A DNA stretch of 23,222 bases from DATLZB01 sp035574175. GTDB lineage: Bacteria; Pseudomonadota; Alphaproteobacteria; Rhizobiales; Hyphomicrobiaceae. Shown piece by piece: positions 7,395 to 15,230 of this stretch. The notes below the pieces were generated by a model, which saw only the letters and a list, made by a program, of their open reading frames with translations, ran no database searches and was not told where the DNA came from. The translations under genes were made by a program, and so were the position numbers. Each line of letters begins with the position of its first letter. Positions within the stretch are counted from its first letter, which is position 1. The stretch is taken from NCBI GenBank assembly GCA_035574175.1, contig DATLZB010000252.1, forward strand, positions 1 through 23,222. The letters are read 5' to 3'.

Positions 7395-8363
7395 CTAACC
7401 CTCGGTCTCAAGGCCGGTGGGAACGGGCACGTTCTCGGGTTCAAGCTTGATGCCGGCGCCGAGGGCGACCGTCTCAAGGAGGGCGGCGAAGTCCCTCTCG
7501 AGGTACGCGACGGGGTCGGGCTTCAGGCTTGCGGCGCCGAAGTGTACTTGCAGGGCCTCACGTGCGGCCGCCGTGACCGGCACAGGCACGCCGAGCCGGC
7601 GGGCAGCGGCGAGCCCGAGGTCGAGGTCCTTGCGCAACAGTTCGGGCGTGAACGTCGTCGTCCAATCGAGGTTGACGAGAGCGTTCGACTTGTAGCGGGT
7701 GAACATTGACCCCATCACGCTGTTGTTGATGAAGTCGAGAAAGGCATGGCGCGGCACGCCCAGCTTCTGGGCAATGAGGGTCACCTCGCACAGGTTCTGA
7801 ATGACGACGCCCAACATGACATTGTGGGCAATCTTGCAGATGCGGGCGAGCTCGCCTTCGCCGACGTAGGAGACGCCGTAGGGGGCGAAAGCGAGGATCA
7901 AAGGCTTGACCGCCTCGAAAGCGCCCTTCGGTCCCGAGGCCACGGCGCTCAACTTGCCAGCTTTGATGACCTTGGCATTGCCGCTCACCGGGGCGGCGAT
8001 GAACGTAGCACCCAAATCGGCAAGTCGCCTGCGCATGTCGGCCGATTCCTCCACCGAGATCGAGGAGCAATCGACGAAGACGGCAGGGAGCCGCCCCCTG
8101 CCTGCGCTCGTCACGCCGTCTTTGCCGAAGCAGACCTGTTCAAGATCCTTGCCGGTGGAGACCATGGTGAAAAGCACTTCGGTGCCGGCGAGGTCGCTCG
8201 GCCTGTCTACAATGATGGCGCCCTTGGCCGCCAGCGGCTCGGCCTTAGACCGAGTGCGGTTCCATACCGAAACCGGATGCCCGTCAGCGAGAAGCCGCTC
8301 CACCATCGGCAAACCCATGCGTCCGATACCGATCCAACCCACGGTAGGCTTACTGGTTACCAT
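7395..8363 (-). CDS. NAD(P)-dependent beta-hydroxyacid dehydrogenase (3-hydroxyisobutyrate dehydrogenase / tartronate semialdehyde reductase family)
   Basis: This 322-residue oxidoreductase has the N-terminal Rossmann motif GWIGIGRMGLPM (GxGxMG at residues 12-17). It also has DCSSISVEES and the substrate loop FIAAPVSGNAKVIKAGKLS (usually D.PVSGG; here the second glycine of the family SGG is Asn). The catalytic lysine is K177 in ICKIAHN, with the partner Asn at 181. Residues 175-300 form the all-helical dimerisation domain. Family members oxidise or reduce 3-hydroxy acids and semialdehydes such as 3-hydroxyisobutyrate, tartronate semialdehyde or 4-hydroxybutyrate; specificity is not evident. 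The ATG at 8363 is preceded by GAAGGA. It lies 77 bp downstream of the M24 gene on the same strand and is probably co-transcribed with it. The semialdehyde chemistry fits the aldehyde dehydrogenase at 12278. Confidence 0.9.
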   Translation of the reverse strand: MVTSKPTVGWIGIGRMGLPMVERLLADGHPVSVWNRTRSKAEPLAAKGAIIVDRPSDLAGTEVLFTMVSTGKDLEQVCFGKDGVTSAGRGRLPAVFVDCSSISVEESADMRRRLADLGATFIAAPVSGNAKVIKAGKLSAVASGPKGAFEAVKPLILAFAPYGVSYVGEGELARICKIAHNVMLGVVIQNLCEVTLIAQKLGVPRHAFLDFINNSVMGSMFTRYKSNALVNLDWTTTFTPELLRKDLDLGLAAARRLGVPVPVTAAAREALQVHFGAASLKPDPVAYLERDFAALLETVALGAGIKLEPENVPVPTGLETEG

Positions 8364-8440
8364 TGCGCGTCCTTCAACTTTTGTTGCCCGAGACAGCAGG
8401 TAGCAGGTTGCCGGCTTCTTCCGTTGTTGCCGGTTGCTCC

Positions 8441-9754
8441 CTAATACGCATTGGCGATGGGAAGGTCCTCCGCTGGGAAGTGGGTGATGAGCCGGCAGCC
8501 GGTGTCGGTCACCACCACCTCCTCCTCGATGCGGGCGGCCGAGCAGCCATCCTTGGCGGGGCAGTAGGTCTCCAGCGCGAACACCATGCCGGGCTTCAGC
8601 TCCATGGGCTGATCAAGCGAAACGAGCCGCGAGATGATCGGGCGCTCGTGCAGGGCAAGTCCGAGTCCGTGGCCGAACTGCAGGCCGAAGGCCGCCATCT
8701 CGTCCGGGAATCCGAACTCGGGCGCTTTGGGCCAGACGCTTGCGACCTTGTCCGTCGACTGGCCGGGCCTGATGAGGGCGATGGCGTTGTCGAGCCACTC
8801 GCGGCAGAGTTTGTAGGCATCGCGCTGCGCGTCCGTGGCGCGACCAACATTGAACGTGCGGTAGTAACAGGTCCGGTAGCCCATGTAGGACTGCAGTATG
8901 TCGAAGAACGCCTGGTCGCCGGGGCGGATCAGGCGGTCGGTGAAATTGTGCGGGTGGGGATTGCAGCGCTCACCGGAGATGGCGTTGATCGCTTCCACGT
9001 CATCCGAGCCCATCTCGTAGAGCATTTTGTTGGCGCGGGCGACGATGTCGTTCTCGCGCACGCCGGGTTTCAGCTCCTCCCAGATCATGTGATAGACGCC
9101 GTCCACCATGGCGGCGGCCTGGTTGAGCAGCGTGATCTCGTCGATGTTCTTGATCTCCCGAGCATCCAGCATCACCTGCTGGCCGTCCACGAGCTTCAGC
9201 CCCTCGTTTTCGAGTGCCAGCCACATGCCAGGTTCAATGAGATCGACGCCCAGGGGCTCTCCGGCGACGCCCGCCTCCTTGAGCAGGGAGGCGATCTCCT
9301 TCGCATGCCTTGCCATGAGCCCGGCCGAGGGCGGCACTGTGCCGCGCATGCCGAGCATGCCGGCGCGGAAGTTTCTCTCGGGCAGCCAGTCGCAATAGAG
9401 CCGGTGGTGCACGGCGGCCGAGCCGAAGTCCCACAGGATCGGCTCCTGGTCGCCGGCCAGCAGCGCAAAGCGGCAGAGCTTGTCGCGCTCCCACTCGCCG
9501 ATTTTGGTGCCAGTGACATAGCGGATGTTGTTGACGTCGAAGAGGAGCAGCGCGCCAAGGTTTGACGCTTTCAGCGCCTGCTTGGCGCGGCCGAGCCGGT
9601 AGCGATGCAGGCGGCGGAAGTCGACGCGCACCTCGAAATCGACGTTGGTGTGACCGGGAGCGGGCAGGGCACGCTTCCAGTTCCAATGAGGCTCGAGCGC
9701 GGCAGCGGCATCGTCCTCGCGCACTGTCCGGGGCTCGGCTTTGAGATCGTTCAT
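8441..9754 (-). CDS. M24 (creatinase / aminopeptidase P fold) family protein with an altered metal site
   Basis: This 437-residue protein has an N-terminal creatinase-like domain (about 45-195; LRHYRLGRAKQAL-type start, NNIRYVTGTKIGEWER) and a C-terminal pita-bread domain. Aligned with aminopeptidase P, the ligand positions are D285, then C296 where the second Asp is expected (GYRTCYYRTF instead of GYCSDITRTF), H362 in FGHGLG, E395 in ALETY and E410 in RIEEEV. Four of five metal ligands remain. The fold includes proline peptidases, creatinase, DMSP lyase DddP and ectoine hydrolase DoeA, so a small-molecule substrate is as likely as a peptide. The frame is open to 9910, but ATG 9754 is chosen because AAAGGAGAG lies 6 bases upstream. 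It is divergent from the E1-alpha operon and upstream of the hydroxyacid dehydrogenase. Confidence 0.88.
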   Translation of the reverse strand: MNDLKAEPRTVREDDAAAALEPHWNWKRALPAPGHTNVDFEVRVDFRRLHRYRLGRAKQALKASNLGALLLFDVNNIRYVTGTKIGEWERDKLCRFALLAGDQEPILWDFGSAAVHHRLYCDWLPERNFRAGMLGMRGTVPPSAGLMARHAKEIASLLKEAGVAGEPLGVDLIEPGMWLALENEGLKLVDGQQVMLDAREIKNIDEITLLNQAAAMVDGVYHMIWEELKPGVRENDIVARANKMLYEMGSDDVEAINAISGERCNPHPHNFTDRLIRPGDQAFFDILQSYMGYRTCYYRTFNVGRATDAQRDAYKLCREWLDNAIALIRPGQSTDKVASVWPKAPEFGFPDEMAAFGLQFGHGLGLALHERPIISRLVSLDQPMELKPGMVFALETYCPAKDGCSAARIEEEVVVTDTGCRLITHFPAEDLPIANAY

Positions 9755-9760
9755 CGCACG

Positions 9761-9769
9761 CTCTCCTTT
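9761..9769 (-). promoter_or_regulatory. Ribosome binding site fixing the M24 start
   Basis: AAAGGAGAG on the minus strand ends 6 bases before ATG 9754. It shows that the 52 extra codons of open frame upstream (to 9910) are not translated. Confidence 0.75.
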
Positions 9770-9836
9770 GGGGCGGCCTGGCGACCGCTCTGGTATGCGA
9801 AACCCTGCCCGTGCTGCGCTGGGGCTGTCAATTGCA

Positions 9837-9873
9837 GGCTGCTGAGGCAGCCCCGTTGCCCGGCCTTCGGCCG
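9837..9873. promoter_or_regulatory. Two adjacent hairpins in the M24 / E1-alpha divergent region
   Basis: GGCTGC-TGAG-GCAGCC (9837-9852) and CGGCC-TTC-GGCCG (9861-9873) are perfect short inverted repeats in the 172-bp region between divergent starts. A wider alternative pairs GGGGCTG (9821-9827) with CAGCCCC (9848-9854). No U-tract follows on either strand, so an operator or leader structure is more plausible than a terminator. The role is inferred only from position. Confidence 0.4.
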
Positions 9874-9926
9874 ACAGGCTAAGGTTTGGCCCGCCCATCC
9901 GACAGAACACAAAGCAAGGTTATCCG

Positions 9927-10961
9927 ATGGCACGAGTGAAAGACCGCACCGCGGCCGCGCCGAGCCCTGGCCTCAACGATGACATCGGGGAGGAGATGCG
10001 GTTGCGCATGTTTAGTATGCTGGTCCGCATTCGTGAGGCCGAGCAGCGCGCCTACGACCTTTTTCTGCAGAACCTGGTCAAGGGGACAAGCCATCTTTCC
10101 CTCGGGCAGGAAGCGGTGGCGACCGGGTTTGCCGCCGCTATGCAACCGGGCGACCTATCGTTCTGCACCTACCGCGGCCATGCACATACGCTCGCCCGCG
10201 GCGTCCCGGTCGAGAAGATGCTGGGCGAACTCATGCAGCGCGACAATGGGCTGATGCGAGGCAAGGGCGGCTCGATGCACTTAACGTCCGCCGAGCATGG
10301 CGTGATGGGCTCCTACGCCATCATCGGCGCGCACCTGCCCATCGCTTGCGGGGCGGCGTGGCGAGCGCAATACAAGGGAGACAAGGACGTCTCGGTCTGC
10401 TTCTTCGGTGACGGCACCACCAACATCGGCGCCTTCCACGAGGCCCTCAACTTGGCCGCGGTGTGGAAGCTGCCGGTGGTATTCGTGTGCGAGAACAACC
10501 TCTACATGGAGTACACGCCGATCGCGGAGGTGACAGCGGTAGAGCATCCGGCAGCGGACCGCGCGCGCTCCTACGGGCTCGACTCGATCGTCATAGACGG
10601 GCAGGACGCGGATATCGTCTACCGCACGGCGCGGGCAGCCTACGACAAGGCTCGATCGGGTGGTGGGCCGTCTCTTATCGAGTGCAAGACCTACCGCTAC
10701 AGCGGCCACTCGCGCGCCGATCCAGGGAAATACCGACCGGAGGGCGAACTCGAGAAGTGGATGCAGCGCTGCCCGGTTAAGATCTACCGCGAGCGGCTCA
10801 AGCAGTTCGGAATCCCGGAGCAAATTGTCTCCCGCATCGAGGCGGAGGTTCGGGCAGAGGTCGATGCGGCGACCGAGAAATGCAAAGCCGCGCCGCCGCC
10901 GCCGCTCGAGATCATTTCGACCGACGTCTATGCCGACGGAGGCTGGGCGTGGCGGAACTGA
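9927..10961 (+). CDS. 2-oxoacid (pyruvate/acetoin-type) dehydrogenase E1 component, alpha subunit
   Basis: This 344-residue ThDP-binding subunit of a heterotetrameric E1 decarboxylates a 2-oxo acid (or cleaves acetoin) and passes the acyl group to lipoyl-E2. Diagnostic segments are SHLSLGQEAVATG, the TYRGHAHTLARG substrate/cofactor loop, LMRGKGGSMHL and the Mg-ThDP motif starting GDGTTNIGAFHEAL at residue 161 and ending CENN near 190. YSGHSRADPGKYR is the phosphorylation-loop region. The pattern is closest to acetoin dehydrogenase AcoA and PdhA; the substrate is not certain. It is the first gene of a plus-strand operon. Its stop lies 13 bp inside the E1-beta gene. The ribosome site is weak (AAGG about 10 bases before ATG 9927). 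Confidence 0.93.
   Translation: MARVKDRTAAAPSPGLNDDIGEEMRLRMFSMLVRIREAEQRAYDLFLQNLVKGTSHLSLGQEAVATGFAAAMQPGDLSFCTYRGHAHTLARGVPVEKMLGELMQRDNGLMRGKGGSMHLTSAEHGVMGSYAIIGAHLPIACGAAWRAQYKGDKDVSVCFFGDGTTNIGAFHEALNLAAVWKLPVVFVCENNLYMEYTPIAEVTAVEHPAADRARSYGLDSIVIDGQDADIVYRTARAAYDKARSGGGPSLIECKTYRYSGHSRADPGKYRPEGELEKWMQRCPVKIYRERLKQFGIPEQIVSRIEAEVRAEVDAATEKCKAAPPPPLEIISTDVYADGGWAWRN
10938..10942 (+). promoter_or_regulatory. Ribosome binding site for E1-beta
   Basis: GGAGG inside the 3' end of the E1-alpha gene lies 6 bases before GTG 10949. It identifies the GTG (VAELTYREAV) as the E1-beta start, with a 13-bp gene overlap. Confidence 0.8.
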
Positions 10962-11929
10962 CCTATCGCGAGGCGGTGGCGCGGGGCATCGCCCAGGAGA
11001 TGGCGCGCGATCCCGACGTGGTGTTCCTCGGCGAGGATGTCGCCAAGGCGGGCGGCGTGTTCAAGTCTACGGTCGGGCTCTTGGAGCAGTTCGGACCGAA
11101 GAGGGTGCGCGATACCCCGATCTCCGAGCAGGCGATCCTGGGCGCCGCTATGGGTGCGGCGATGACGGGTCTCAAACCGATCGCCGAGATCATGTTCTCG
11201 GATTTCTTCGCGGTCTGCTTTGATTACATCGCCAACGAAATCCCTAAGAGCCGCTACATGTCGAACGGCCAGCTCAAGTGCCCGCTCGTGATCCGCACCG
11301 GCAACGGCGCCGGCTCGCGGTTCGGGGCGCAGCACAGCCAGAGCGTCGAGAACTGGGCGATGATGATCCCCGGCCTCAAGGTAGTGGCGCCGTCCACCCC
11401 ACGCGACGTGATTGGGCTGCTGGCGGCTGCGGTGCGCGATCCCGATCCGGTGATCTTCTTCGAGCACAAATCGCTCTATCCGACCAAGGGCGAGGTGCCG
11501 GACGGGGAGATCGTCGACGAGCTCGGCACCGCGGCCATCGTCAGGCCCGGCAAGGATGCAACCATCGTTGCGCTGGCTCTCATGGTGCCGCGCGCGCTGG
11601 AGGCGGCGAACAGGCTCAAGGCGGAGCACGGCATCGACTGCGAGGTGATCGACGTGCGTTCGCTGGTGCCGCTCGATACGCAGACGATCCTCGGTTCTGT
11701 TGGCAAGACCCATCGCTTGTTTACGGTCGAAGAGAACCCTCGTCTATGTGGCTGGGGTGCGGAGATCGTGTCGATCGTGGTGGATGAGGCCTTTTACGAT
11801 CTCGACGGGCCGCCGGTCCGGATCACCACGCCGCACATCCCGCTGCCCGCGGCCGACATCCTGGAGGATCACGTTCTGCCGACGCCGGAGCGGATCGTGG
11901 ACCGAGTGAGGCGATCGCTCTCAGCTTGA
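10949..11929 (+). CDS. 2-oxoacid (pyruvate/acetoin-type) dehydrogenase E1 component, beta subunit
   Basis: This 326-residue transketolase-like subunit completes the E1 heterotetramer. Landmarks are LTYREAVARGIAQEMARD, FLGEDVAKAGGVFK with the conserved glutamate, RVRDTPISEQAILGAAMGAA, NGAGSRFGAQHSQS and the C-terminal transketolase domain (about 195-320; EVIDVRSLVPLD, VEENP). The length and order match AcoB/PdhB. The start is GTG 10949, set by GGAGG, overlapping the E1-alpha stop, so the two subunits are translationally coupled as needed for stoichiometric assembly. A frame extending upstream to 10880 lies entirely within E1-alpha and is discounted. The next functional gene begins about 350 bp downstream, after an Uma2-like relic. 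Confidence 0.93.
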   Translation: MAELTYREAVARGIAQEMARDPDVVFLGEDVAKAGGVFKSTVGLLEQFGPKRVRDTPISEQAILGAAMGAAMTGLKPIAEIMFSDFFAVCFDYIANEIPKSRYMSNGQLKCPLVIRTGNGAGSRFGAQHSQSVENWAMMIPGLKVVAPSTPRDVIGLLAAAVRDPDPVIFFEHKSLYPTKGEVPDGEIVDELGTAAIVRPGKDATIVALALMVPRALEAANRLKAEHGIDCEVIDVRSLVPLDTQTILGSVGKTHRLFTVEENPRLCGWGAEIVSIVVDEAFYDLDGPPVRITTPHIPLPAADILEDHVLPTPERIVDRVRRSLSA

Positions 11930-12021
11930 GGGCCAGTTTATCAGCCAGCAGAGAGCATTGTGAGCATGGCTCGCTTGGCACATACTGATGAAGCTGCTGC
12001 TTGGAAACCCTTTCGCCAGAG

Positions 12022-12228
12022 ATGTTGAAGACAAAGACACGCCCGTCCATCTATGCGGACATCGAGGCACTGCCACCCAAAGTGCTGGCACTTGCAGGCG
12101 ACAAGTGGCTTCTCGCCGCGACGTTCAAGAATGCTGATTCCGTAACGGCTCCGCCGTTCGAAACTCACACCCTCCCGCTCGACGTGCTCTGGGTGCCGGA
12201 GTCGAAGACGGCTCCTCCGGAAGGGTGA
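12022..12228 (+). pseudogene. Collapsed Uma2-family (DUF820) gene, internal deletion
   Basis: This open frame of 68 codons (ATG 12022) looks like the two ends of an Uma2 protein joined together. MLKTKTRPSIYADIEALPPK resembles the N-terminal Uma2 opening (RATYADIEALPP..EIIDG). From residue 21 on, VLALAGDKWLLAATFKNADS, then APPFETHTLPLDVLW, resembles the C-terminal strands (LDGGRWLLLAT....V.AEPFDAIELDLGALW). Uma2 proteins are usually near 190 residues with a PD-(D/E)XK-like core, and that core is absent here. I infer an in-frame deletion of about 120 codons, leaving a relic that may or may not be expressed. It sits in the 348-bp gap between E1-beta and the aldehyde dehydrogenase. The family match is from memory of the consensus and should be tested by profile search. 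Confidence 0.6.
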
Positions 12229-12277
12229 CAGTCGGCGAACCTTGCCGGCAAAGTGCGCACAAATCATAGGTACGCCC

Positions 12278-13741
12278 ATGGCCCACGCCAGCTACGACAA
12301 TCTGCTCGCCCGTGTGCCGACCGATCTGTGGATCGCCGGTCAGTGGCGCAGATCCTCCGACAATCAACGTTTCGAGGTCATCGATCCGGCGACGGAGAAC
12401 ACAATCGCGACGGTGGCGAGCGCCAGCGCGGAGGACGCCAAGGCCGCAGTCGATGCGGCAGCCGGCGCCTTCGAGGGTTGGGCCGGGACAAAACCGCGCG
12501 AGCGCGCCGAGGTGCTCCGCAAGGCCTATGAGCTCATCGTGCGCGATGCAGAGCGGCTGGCCAAGCTCATCACATTGGAGAACGGTAAGGCGCTGCCCGA
12601 CTCGCGCGCGGAGGTGCTCTATGCAGCCGAGTTCTTCCGCTGGTTTGCGGAGGAGGCGGTACGCAACCTGGGCAGCGTCTCGATGGCACCGGCATCGGGC
12701 GCGCGCATGTTGGTGCAGCACAAGCCGGCGGGCGTTGCCGTGCTAGTGACGCCGTGGAACTTTCCGGCGGCAATGGCGACTCGCAAGATCGGGCCGGCGC
12801 TGGCAGCCGGCTGCACCGTCGTTTTGAAGCCCGCCTCAGAGACGCCGCTCACCATGTTGGCACTGATGCCGCTCCTCGAGGAGGCCGGCGTGCCGGGCGG
12901 CGTCGTCAACGTGATCCCATCGCGCCGGTCGGGGCCGGTGGTCAGTGCCATGCTGCACGATCCACGCGTGCGGGTGTTGTCATTCACCGGCTCCACGGCG
13001 GTCGGGCGCAAGCTCCTGAAGGAAGCGGCCGACAACGTGGTCAACCCCGCCATGGAGCTCGGCGGCAACGCGCCGTTCATCGTGTTCGAGGATGCCGACA
13101 TCGACGCGGCGATCGATGGGGCCATGGTCGCCAAAATGCGCAACATGGGCGAGGCCTGCACCGCGGCTAACCGCTTCTACGTGCATGAGAAGGTGCACGA
13201 GGAGTTCGCCAGGAAGCTTACCGACCGCATGAAAGCGCTGAAGATGGGCAACGGGCTCGAGGACGGGGTGACGCTGGGCCCGCTCGTCAACAAGGAGGGC
13301 CTCGACAAGGTGGTTGCTCTCGTCGATGACGCGGTCAAGAAGGGCGCGAAGGTGCTCACGGGGGGCAAGGCGCCGGGCGGGAAGGGCTTCTTCTACCCGG
13401 CGACGGTCCTGACCGACGTTCCCGACTCCGCCGACATGCTGCGCGAGGAGATCTTCGGTCCGGTGGCCGCGATCCAGACCTTCACGTCAGAGGAGGAGGT
13501 CATCAGGCGCGCCAACGATACCGAGTATGGGCTCGTCGCCTACCTCTACACGAAAGACCTGGCCAGAGGCTTGAGGGTGGCAGAGCGGCTCGAGTCGGGT
13601 ATGGTCGGCGTCAACCGCGGGCTCGTGTCCGATCCGGCGGCGCCATTCGGCGGCGTCAAGCAGAGCGGCATCGGAAGGGAAGGCGCACACGAGGGACTGA
13701 TGGAGTTCCTCGAGACGCAGTACGTATCGGTGAGTTGGTAG
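12278..13741 (+). CDS. NAD(P)-dependent aldehyde dehydrogenase, succinate-semialdehyde dehydrogenase-like
   Basis: This 487-residue ALDH superfamily enzyme oxidises an aldehyde to the acid. The opening LWIAGQWR.SS and TPWNFPAAMATRKIGPALAA, then KPASETPLTMLAL, mark the cofactor domain. FTGSTAVGRKL, the general base E260 in MELGGNAPF and the catalytic nucleophile C294 in MGEACTAANR complete the active site. EEIFGPVAAIQTF and FGGVKQSGIGREG are C-terminal landmarks. Length and motif spacing match GabD-type succinate-semialdehyde dehydrogenases (E255/C289 in E. coli). The family also takes glutarate, malonate and other semialdehydes, so the substrate is uncertain. The ATG at 12278 is preferred over the open frame from 12242. 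It lies between E1-beta and E2 and ends 12 bp before E2, so it is co-transcribed with the dehydrogenase complex. Confidence 0.92.
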   Translation: MAHASYDNLLARVPTDLWIAGQWRRSSDNQRFEVIDPATENTIATVASASAEDAKAAVDAAAGAFEGWAGTKPRERAEVLRKAYELIVRDAERLAKLITLENGKALPDSRAEVLYAAEFFRWFAEEAVRNLGSVSMAPASGARMLVQHKPAGVAVLVTPWNFPAAMATRKIGPALAAGCTVVLKPASETPLTMLALMPLLEEAGVPGGVVNVIPSRRSGPVVSAMLHDPRVRVLSFTGSTAVGRKLLKEAADNVVNPAMELGGNAPFIVFEDADIDAAIDGAMVAKMRNMGEACTAANRFYVHEKVHEEFARKLTDRMKALKMGNGLEDGVTLGPLVNKEGLDKVVALVDDAVKKGAKVLTGGKAPGGKGFFYPATVLTDVPDSADMLREEIFGPVAAIQTFTSEEEVIRRANDTEYGLVAYLYTKDLARGLRVAERLESGMVGVNRGLVSDPAAPFGGVKQSGIGREGAHEGLMEFLETQYVSVSW

Positions 13742-13753
13742 CGCGGGGGCAGC

Positions 13754-15064
13754 ATGGACGTGCTGATGCCGCAACTCGGCGAGACGGTGGCCGAGGGCAA
13801 GATCACCAGGTGGTTCAAAGCGGTCGGCGACGCAGTGAAGGCTGGCGACAACCTGTTCGAGATCGAGACCGACAAGACCTCCATGGAGGTTCCAGCCATT
13901 GCCGCCGGGGTGCTCGCGGAAATCCGGGTTCCGGCGGGAGAGGTGGCGCCGGTCGGGGCCGTGGTGGCGGTGCTTTCCGATGGGGCGGCAGCGGTTTCAT
14001 CCGCTGCCGCAGGCCGGGCCGCGTCCGCCACGGCGCATGTTTCGGAGCCCGCCGCGGCGCAGGTGTCGCGCGGGAGAGCGCGCACCGTCGCGCTCGACCC
14101 ATTCTTCGAGGTACGGACGGCGAGCGGCAGCTACGGTCCGGCTAGGCTCGCCTCGGGCATCGTGCTGACGCCGCTCGCCCGGCGGCTCGCCAAGGAGAGG
14201 GGTGTCGATCTCCACACCGTCAGGGGTTCAGGCCCGTACGGGCGGATCGTGGCGCGGGATGTGGAAGCGGCTGCCGGCGCGCAGCTAAGCGCGGCTCCAG
14301 TGGGGGTGAGTCCCGCTGGTCCGACGGCGGAGCGGGTGAAGGCGCTTTACGAGCCAAGCAGCTATGAGGAGGTGCCGCTCGACAATATGCGCCGCACGAT
14401 CGCGGCGCGGCTCACCGAGGCCGTGCAGTCGATCCCGCACTTTTGCCTTGCTTCCGATGTCGATGTCGATGAGCTTTTGAAACTGCGCGAGGAGGCCAAC
14501 GCCACGGCGCCCAAGGACAAGGCCGGCAATCCCACCTTCAGGCTCACGCTCAACGACCTTATCGTCAAGGCATGGGCGGCGGCGCTGCAGCGGGTGCCGG
14601 CGGCCAACGCGGTGTGGGCGGGCGATCGGATATTGCGGCTCAGATCCTCCGACATCGGCGTGGCGGTGGCGGTCGAAGGCGGCCTCTATACGCCGATTAT
14701 CCGCAATGCGGAGCGCAAATCGCCGAGCATGATCTCGGCCGAGGTGAAAGAGCTCGCTGCGCGCGCCCAGGCCCGGCGGCTCAAGCCGCAGGACTATCAG
14801 GGCGGTTCGAGCGCCATCTCCAACCTCGGCATGTACGGCATCCGTGCGTTTTCGGCCATCATCAACCCGCCGCACGCGACGATTCTCGCGGTCGGCGCGG
14901 TGCGCCGCCAGCCGGTCGAGACCGCGGACGGTGGCGTGCGCTTCATCAGTCAGATGACGGTGACGCTTTCCTGCGATCACCGCGTGGTGGACGGCGCGCT
15001 CGGGGCGGAGCTGCTCGGCACGTTCAAGGGGTTCGTTGAGAAGCCGGTGACCGCGCTGGCCTGA
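13754..15064 (+). CDS. Dihydrolipoamide acyltransferase (E2) of a 2-oxoacid dehydrogenase complex
   Basis: This 436-residue core subunit transfers the acyl group from lipoyl to CoA. An N-terminal lipoyl domain (1-76) has the lipoylation lysine K41 in ETDKTSME. An Ala-rich linker (77-110) is followed by the peripheral subunit-binding domain at about 136-171 (LTPLARRLAKERGVD, GSGPYGRIVARDV). The catalytic CAT-like domain runs from about 205 and ends with H409 and D413 of the DHRVVDG motif. Only one lipoyl domain is present. The ATG at 13754 follows the ALDH stop by 12 bp. No E3 gene follows, so the complex must use a lipoamide dehydrogenase encoded elsewhere. The linker contains an unusual segment (RARTVALDPFFEVRTASGSY) before the binding domain that I cannot assign. 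Acyl specificity unknown. Confidence 0.94.
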   Translation: MDVLMPQLGETVAEGKITRWFKAVGDAVKAGDNLFEIETDKTSMEVPAIAAGVLAEIRVPAGEVAPVGAVVAVLSDGAAAVSSAAAGRAASATAHVSEPAAAQVSRGRARTVALDPFFEVRTASGSYGPARLASGIVLTPLARRLAKERGVDLHTVRGSGPYGRIVARDVEAAAGAQLSAAPVGVSPAGPTAERVKALYEPSSYEEVPLDNMRRTIAARLTEAVQSIPHFCLASDVDVDELLKLREEANATAPKDKAGNPTFRLTLNDLIVKAWAAALQRVPAANAVWAGDRILRLRSSDIGVAVAVEGGLYTPIIRNAERKSPSMISAEVKELAARAQARRLKPQDYQGGSSAISNLGMYGIRAFSAIINPPHATILAVGAVRRQPVETADGGVRFISQMTVTLSCDHRVVDGALGAELLGTFKGFVEKPVTALA

Positions 15065-15230
15065 TCGGTAAGCCGCCCACGGTCCTTTGCCTGAAGGTCC
15101 CTCCCGGCCAAGTCGAGCGAAGCGAAGCGCGAGCCAGCATCTTCAGGGTTGCGGCAATAACTTTACCGCGGAAGGTGCCGGAGGGTCGCGCTGGCGCGCG
15201 GCCATCCGGGAATGCGCGGGGAGGCCTCGA

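Noticed and set aside
8441..9754. M24 protein called as DMSP lyase DddP or ectoine hydrolase DoeA
   Set aside because: The fold matches, but the substitution of a ligand Asp and the divergent flanking residues do not fit either enzyme, and no other DMSP or ectoine-degradation genes are present.
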